NCBI GenBank assembly: GCA_002749535.1
Contig: MZZL01000029.1
Location: 1-64,000, forward strand
Direction: 5' to 3'
Source of the DNA: Apophysomyces variabilis
Taxonomy: Eukaryota > Mucoromycota > Mucoromycetes > Mucorales > Mucoraceae
Length of the DNA stretch: 64,000 nt
Shown: one piece after another, positions 58,926 through 64,000 of the stretch
How the letters are laid out: every line of letters starts with the position of its first letter
Position numbering within the stretch: the stretch's first letter is position 1
Notes under the pieces: model-generated
The model's input: the letters and a program-made list of their open reading frames with translations, nothing else
The model's database searches: none
What the model was told of the DNA's origin: nothing
Position numbers and translations under genes: made by a program

Positions 58926-60062
58926 TTAAGCAATGGATCCAACTTCTTCCATTGGACGTTGACGATGTTCGGTCGGTCGGCCCGTCTTCGCAGCGATCCA
59001 GTCACGCAGGGTATGAACACCCAATTGGAAAAAGAATGCCAAGATGACCACGACACCGACAACAATGTACCACACAGCGGCCATTCCACCTTGTTTCCAA
59101 TCAAGGAAAGGATACACCCACCAATTCGTCCTATAGAAGTAGACCCAATTATTTACCATCCCCGCTTTTTGAATGTCCGTTATCTTTACAACTTACGTGG
59201 CATGAACAATGAAGGTGAGGAACATGTAGAAGATGACGGTGAAAAATACAAATAACACCATGTTGATAAACACTTTCATACGGTTGAATATCACGTCAGC
59301 CATCATCATGAAAAAGGAAGCGGCATGGACAGAACAAGTCATCCACCAGTCAATGGTAGGAACATTGCCTTCTAAATATATACAACAAATCAAATAATAC
59401 ACATTGGCCGTGCTTAGCCCCAGAACAGTAACATGATCATATAAGCCCAACTGACTTACTCTGAATCAAGGGTTTGGCGAGCACTGCCCAATACACAACA
59501 GGTGTGACGATGCTTTGCAAAGGAGCCGGATGAGAAACCAGGAATGGCTTGAGCGAGAATAAAACTTACTTGAAGGTGATAATGGTGTGGTAAAGGTAAA
59601 CATAAAGATAATTGATAATGGTAGGTTGGTCCAGAAAGGATGACGGTCTTCGAGGATTACTTAAGAGGTATCGAACGTGATGATATACTGCGGTCTGACA
59701 AAAAGAAAAAAAAATTGTAAATTCGAAACGCGACAATTAGGAAAATGATCATCTTTTTGAGTTGCAGAAAGAAGGGGGATGAAGAATGAAGAACGTACGA
59801 CGAGGTAAGCGTGAAGTCCAATGTAGGTTAAATGGGTGAAATAGGCGAACCATCTTGAACCATCGCCTTCCTTTGCTGTGACACCAATGTCTGTCCATAT
59901 CACGATAATGGAGTAGAGTAAGAGAGGCAATCGAATGAATAGAAATGTTTTGGATGAAACCCAATGAGATGTCACGGCTTGCTCTGGTACAAATCGATCG
60001 AAGCCAAACCAACGTATAACTGCGTAGTTGGATGGCTCAAGACGTTGGTCCTGGTATGCCAT
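58926..60062 (-). CDS. Multi-pass membrane protein, FAR-17a/AIG1- or rolling-stone-like
   Basis: Five exons (59799-60062, 59570-59694, 59460-59512, 59197-59371 and 58926-59130) give 273 aa. Six hydrophobic segments are visible, including FLFIRLPLLLYSIIVIW, YFTHLTYIGLHAYLVVTAVYH, SIVTPVVYWAVL, MVLFVFFTVIFYMFL and AVWYIVVGVVVILAFFF. The Y-F-T-H-L-T-Y segment and the later DWWMTCSVHAASFF resemble the helices of AIG1/FAR-17a and rolling-stone proteins, but I cannot choose between them; the FAR-17a/AIG1 family includes FAHFA hydrolases with conserved Thr and His. The C-terminal tail is hydrophilic. Location in the ER or plasma membrane is inference. Confidence 0.7.
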
Positions 60063-60275
60063 ATTATACAACTAGTTTATATATATTAAGTGTATGAAAG
60101 AAAGAAAAAGAAAAAAGAGCGAAAGAAAGAAAGAAGTCTTCTTTTTCTATTCTCTCTTTCTTTTTTTTTTTGCCGTATTTTTCGGTGTGTAATTAGGGTC
60201 CAGTGTAAGTAAGGCAACTTTTTTTTATTTCTTTTTTGGGCGGAGAAACAGTAACCAAGGTAACACACATCAAAA

Positions 60276-63200
60276 TCAAAACCCTCTTTCTCCACTGTCT
60301 TTGGATTGACCTTTTCTACGACTCTTCACTTGAGGACTACCATTAAAAGGTGTAGAAGCAGCAGAACTACCAGAAATAGCGCTACTACTATTACCACCAC
60401 CACTACTACTACTACTGCTATTACCAGAATCATCTGGAAGTACGACTCGTGTAGCCATCAAGGCTTCTACATTGGCTTCTTCTTCCTCTTCGGCTTGTAC
60501 TTCTTGATGTTTCGCGTAAACTGACTGCTGACACATTGTACAACCCTGAACAATCAACCGCGGAGTGCACTGTCTGGGTTTGAACACGCCACCCCTTCCC
60601 CAAAACAGAACAAGACCAACAAAGACCATCCAGAACACAAGGCTATTTTGTATCAACGTTGGCCATAGACCCCCATAGAAAGAAGCCAAAGACAAGAGTT
60701 CTGACAGGCGCCAAAGCCAATACACCACTTCTAACGCCCTAAACCATGCATAATCATTCAGTTGTCGCTGGATTTCCTTGGCCGTCGTCCGTCCTCGACA
60801 ACTAAGCTCAGCTGCGTCTGTGCATCGCAAAGCAAATAGAAACAGAAAAAGACCGACGTCAAGACATATCACGGCAGCTGCAAACATCCAAGTATCTGCA
60901 ATAGGTTCCCATTCCCCTGCAAATTGAAGACCCCACATGTAGAATGTACCGTAACGTTCACCGGCAGTAGATCCGGACGGAATAAACTCGGCCCGGAACC
61001 ATGGTAGAGACAGTAATGCCAAGACAAACACAAAACTACAATGCCATACCCACGCCTGATCATCCGGTAAGCGAGAAAATCGAAGAGCCCATATTAAGAT
61101 TTGGCGTCGAATTTGATGAGTGATAGTCTGTGGCTGGGAGTCACGGTTGAGCTCATGAATCCTTAAAAGGACAGAATGGCTGCGGCTTGCTCTGGCATTG
61201 GCTTGTCCAAATTTCGGAATAAGAAGCAAGGTTAAAATGCCGGCTACAGCAAATAAGCTAATGCATTGAAGCTTTTGGGATTTGGACCGAACATATAAGA
61301 AAAAAAAAAGCATGGCCATCGTATTGTTCAGCTTACCGTAGTTGGCATATGTGTAGCAATAATCCATTCTCCTGCTCCGCCACCTATTTTGACCCTTGTT
61401 TCATCGAGACGGAAGACAATCTCGGAAACACCTATCTGACCATCCGGTGCAGTTACGTGGATACGTAAAGAGTGGGGTTGATATGGATCCAGTTGACTTG
61501 GATCCCATAGACAGGTCCATAAGACGGATGGTGATGAAGAAAGACTGGAAGTTGTCCCATTATGGAGGGTGTCACTGGGTCGAGCTGAATGACGGTGCGG
61601 CTGATGATCTAGCTCGATGGCCACCTGCAAGTCATGTGGATCCCATTCAGAGAACACCAGGAACCGGATGTGGCTGCTGTGGCGAATACGGTGCAGCGGC
61701 TCTTTTGTAGGAAGGGCAAACCTTGCATCTTTCGGATTCGTGATCAGTACAATAGGCGCAGGATGAATCTTAGCTGGCCAGAGAACCTTATCATCCGGCG
61801 ATAGTGCAATGACAGGGTCATGAGATGAACGAGGAGGGAGTTGAGCGAGAGGCAGCGTCACGTCCGTGAATGAAATCAGATCGTGGTCGACAGCAACAAT
61901 ACGATACATGCCATGATCCTTCATATCACCTAACTCCAATTCTAGAGATTTTGTCAGGGGGTTATAGGATTGGAGAACATCTCCTAAGCCTAAGTTGTTC
62001 TTTTTGGTTTTAGCAAGAGTGGTACAATAGGCAAAAGAGGGAAAAGAAAAGAAAGAAAACTTGCCAGCGATCAAACGATGAAGATGACCACAGAAATAGA
62101 CACTGTAATGTTTAGCCAGATCACGGTATCCATAACCCTGAGTAGAAACACCAAACACCATCGTCGTTGTCGGGTAATGTGAAAACTAGAGAATGAAACA
62201 TTCGGGGATCAGAAAAGGATAACGTAAATGGAATAACAATCAGAGACGAAAATAAAACCAAACAAGGTAAAGACGAGATGGAGAAAGCCTAAACTTTTTT
62301 TTTCGACTTACCACAAAGGTATGATTATGTTGATGTTCTCTATCAAGCACAGCCTGGGAAAATCGATCCATCATCGTAGAGGTCAGATATCCGAAGAAGT
62401 TCAGTGGCCTGGAAGGACCCTTTTTTGGACTAATTTCTCATGTAGAGATTTAAAGTTAGTCAGCTTGTCGATGACAGGGTTCTTTTCCCCGTTCCTATCC
62501 CTAACAAAAAGAAAAAAAAACTATAGAGGCTTACTTACCAAGCATCCATGGCAACAAATTGATATTGTCCAAATGATTCATTGACTTGCCATTCATAGAT
62601 ACCTTGACCCTCTTCCACCAGGTGGGCGCTCTTTCCGTACGTTCTGTAAAGGTTTACCTTGGATTGCCAGGACGGTAGATCAAAGCAATCATGATTCCCC
62701 CGGATGTCATACCACGGAACATCATGCGCACCTTGATCAATGGCGTACTTATATACTTGCCATTCTTCGAGATATTGTTGCGAAGTGATCCGTCGAGCAT
62801 CCTTTGCATCCGTCAGATCTCCCGTGACAACAACAAACTTTGGCCTAACAAACGAACCATCTCTTTAAGTTACCACGGCCCCTAGTTTTCCCAGTTCTTT
62901 TACTTCCTCTTACTTTATAATAGGTAAAATGGATTGAATAAAATGTAGAAAATGGAGAGTATGTCCTCTCGGTCGGTATTTGGAAAGATGTAGGTCTGAG
63001 ATCTAAGGAGCAAAGAGATATACATATAAACAAAGACACGATAATTTTGGAGTGGCACCGATTCTTTTACTTGGACAAAATAGAACAACGAGTTAGGCTT
63101 GGATCCCAAGACAACATGATCCCTTGACGATTTAGGACGGTTGTCATATCTATTTTGGACATTGGGGACTGTCCAAGTGGAGGTCTGTGAAGAGGATCGC

Positions 63201-63292
63201 AATGATCGCGTTGATGACCAGTACAACTGGGCAGCCCGTAATGAGCACACAAGGGTCACTACCAGGTAAAGCCAAGCTATGATATTCCTCAT
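60276..63292 (-). CDS. TMEM62: TMEM62-type transmembrane metallophosphoesterase
   Basis: This protein has a lumenal calcineurin-like phosphoesterase domain with a multi-pass C-terminus; the substrate is unknown. Seven exons (63071-63292, 62914-63002, 62539-62844, 62312-62429, 62065-62185, 61337-61989 and 60276-61271) give 834 aa, longer than human TMEM62 owing to a Ser/Gly-rich tail. It starts with a signal anchor (IIAWLYLVVTLVC). Metal-site motifs are ISDLHL, VVTGDLTD, IRGNHDCF, FSHYP and CGHLH. Next come GLGDVLQSYNPLTKSLELELGDM and VDHDLISF, family hallmarks, then a beta-sandwich and about seven membrane helices. The intron at 61990-62064 uses a GC donor (G|GCAAGT); being 75 bases with no stop, its retention would add 25 residues in frame. 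Confidence 0.92.
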
Positions 63293-63811
63293 AAAAAGAA
63301 AAGGAAGATAGTAACAAAGAAAAAGAGAAAGGTATAAAAAACGTTATGGGTTATCTTTACTTTGTCATTTATAACAAGTTTCAAACAAGGGATGGACAAA
63401 ACTGGCAATGCGAAAGAAAAAAAAAGAAAAGACATCGTTTGAATCCTGTTCATCTCTTGAATGCTCATGCTATCCTTTTCGCACGTGGACTCTCTGTCAA
63501 TGTCCTAGAGACCTTCATCTCCTATCCTATCACTTGATCATCAAAATGAGAGAAAAATGGGATCTATGATATCAACTGTGTGGAAGAGCCATTGATCGAA
63601 GATGACCCATTGTTAATTGTTTACACCCTTACTTCGAACAAACACCTTAAGCGTTTGAACTTTTTTTTATCTTTGTTTGGCTACCCTGGAAAAAAAAACA
63701 GTAGGAGTTTTGACCACTTTTCCTTACAATCAACCAAGCTCATTACACCTTCTTTATTACAATACAACTACATTTTTCCCTATCACGCTCTTTACTTTCT
63801 TCGTTTTTTTT
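63293..63811. other. Spacer between HIT-family gene and TMEM62-type gene
   Basis: This is the promoter of the TMEM62-type gene and the 3' flank of the HIT gene, both minus-strand. The plus-strand frames here run antisense to the HIT exon and are not supported. Confidence 0.5.
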
Positions 63812-64000
63812 TTACAATTTCTCATGGATACGAGTCAATGTCTTCTTGAGATCGTCATGGTTGGTCGTCTTTGAAGGCCATCCAATCTTCAAACCCTCCT
63901 CAGGGTTGGGTTTAGGAATGATATGGAAATGGACATGTGGCACAACCTATGTATTTTTTTTTGCATTCAGTATGAAGATCGTTCACTTCCCAACTCTTAG
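63812..64000 (-). CDS. HIT (histidine triad) family protein, 3' exon only (runs off the window)
   Basis: The exon 63812-63946 encodes the last 44 residues: VVPHVHFHIIPKPNPEEG, then GWPSK and a C-terminal helix ending EKL. HVHFH is the histidine triad (HxHxH) of nucleotide hydrolases or transferases, and the IIPKPNxEEGL context is typical of fungal Hnt1-like HINT proteins, which cleave AMP-lysine-type phosphoramidates. An acceptor AG at 63947-63948 (minus strand) begins this exon, and the intron continues to the window edge, so the start of the gene is outside. Confidence 0.85.

Noticed and set aside
63346..63874. Plus-strand frames of 63-89 codons near the right end
   Set aside because: They are antisense to or beside the HIT exon, hydrophobic by T-richness, and show no motif.
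1..64000. CRISPR arrays, bacterial operons, rRNA genes
   Set aside because: The window is clearly eukaryotic nuclear DNA; no regularly spaced repeats or rRNA signatures were found.

Overview
The window comes from a eukaryote with many short spliceosomal introns (about 42-80 bases, GT..AG, frequent CTRAY-like branch sites), AT-rich spacers and compact genes. The gene set points to a filamentous fungus, most likely an early-diverging lineage such as Mucoromycota: a Zn2Cys6 transcription factor, a GH125 mannosidase, a GT32 mannosyltransferase, an Rrt8/EI24-like protein, and a decayed Tc1/mariner transposase, together with genes more familiar from animals (sestrin, TMEM62). The lineage call is inference from gene content, not from a search. 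All splice models were built by hand from splice signals, frame continuity and family homology; for every multi-exon model the summed exon length is a multiple of three.

Layout. 1-5 kb is gene-poor and holds a dead DDE transposase and an exact 976-base tandem duplication with a single N at the joint, probably an assembly artefact. 5-13 kb (+): the inner-ring nucleoporin Nup192/Nup205 (11 exons, 2101 aa) and eIF4E. 13.9-21.3 kb (+): a Gal4-type transcription factor, a Ras GTPase and the mitochondrial phosphate carrier. 22-28.8 kb: TEN1 of the telomeric CST complex (-), NMN adenylyltransferase (+), a Lys-rich membrane-anchored protein (+) and a secreted protein made of two repeated beta-rich halves (-). 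29-31.5 kb is AT-rich, repeat-rich and contains a 312-base assembly gap. 31.5-46.9 kb is a run of minus-strand genes: a sestrin, SF3B1, a Nup58/Nup49-like FG nucleoporin, and an unusual 968-aa protein combining a bromodomain, an acidic linker, a protein-kinase domain and C-terminal AT-hooks. 49.6-55.7 kb (+): an EI24/Rrt8-like membrane protein, a GH125 exo-alpha-1,6-mannosidase, and a GT32 glycosyltransferase fused to a LamG/concanavalin-like domain. 56-64 kb (-): RNA polymerase II subunit RPB4, a multi-pass FAR-17a/rolling-stone-like membrane protein, a TMEM62-type metallophosphoesterase with a GC-AG intron, and the 3' end of a HIT-family gene.

Most genes are housekeeping and not functionally clustered. 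Exceptions are the adjacent GH125 and GT32-LamG genes, both type II membrane enzymes of mannan-related carbohydrate families, and the coincidence of two nuclear-pore genes. The observations most worth following are the bromodomain-kinase-AT-hook protein (bromodomain Asn replaced by His; no beta-3 lysine but a lysine where WNK kinases carry theirs), the fungal sestrin with three leucine-pocket residues conserved, the GT32-LamG fusion, two dispersed repeat families and a 188-base MITE.
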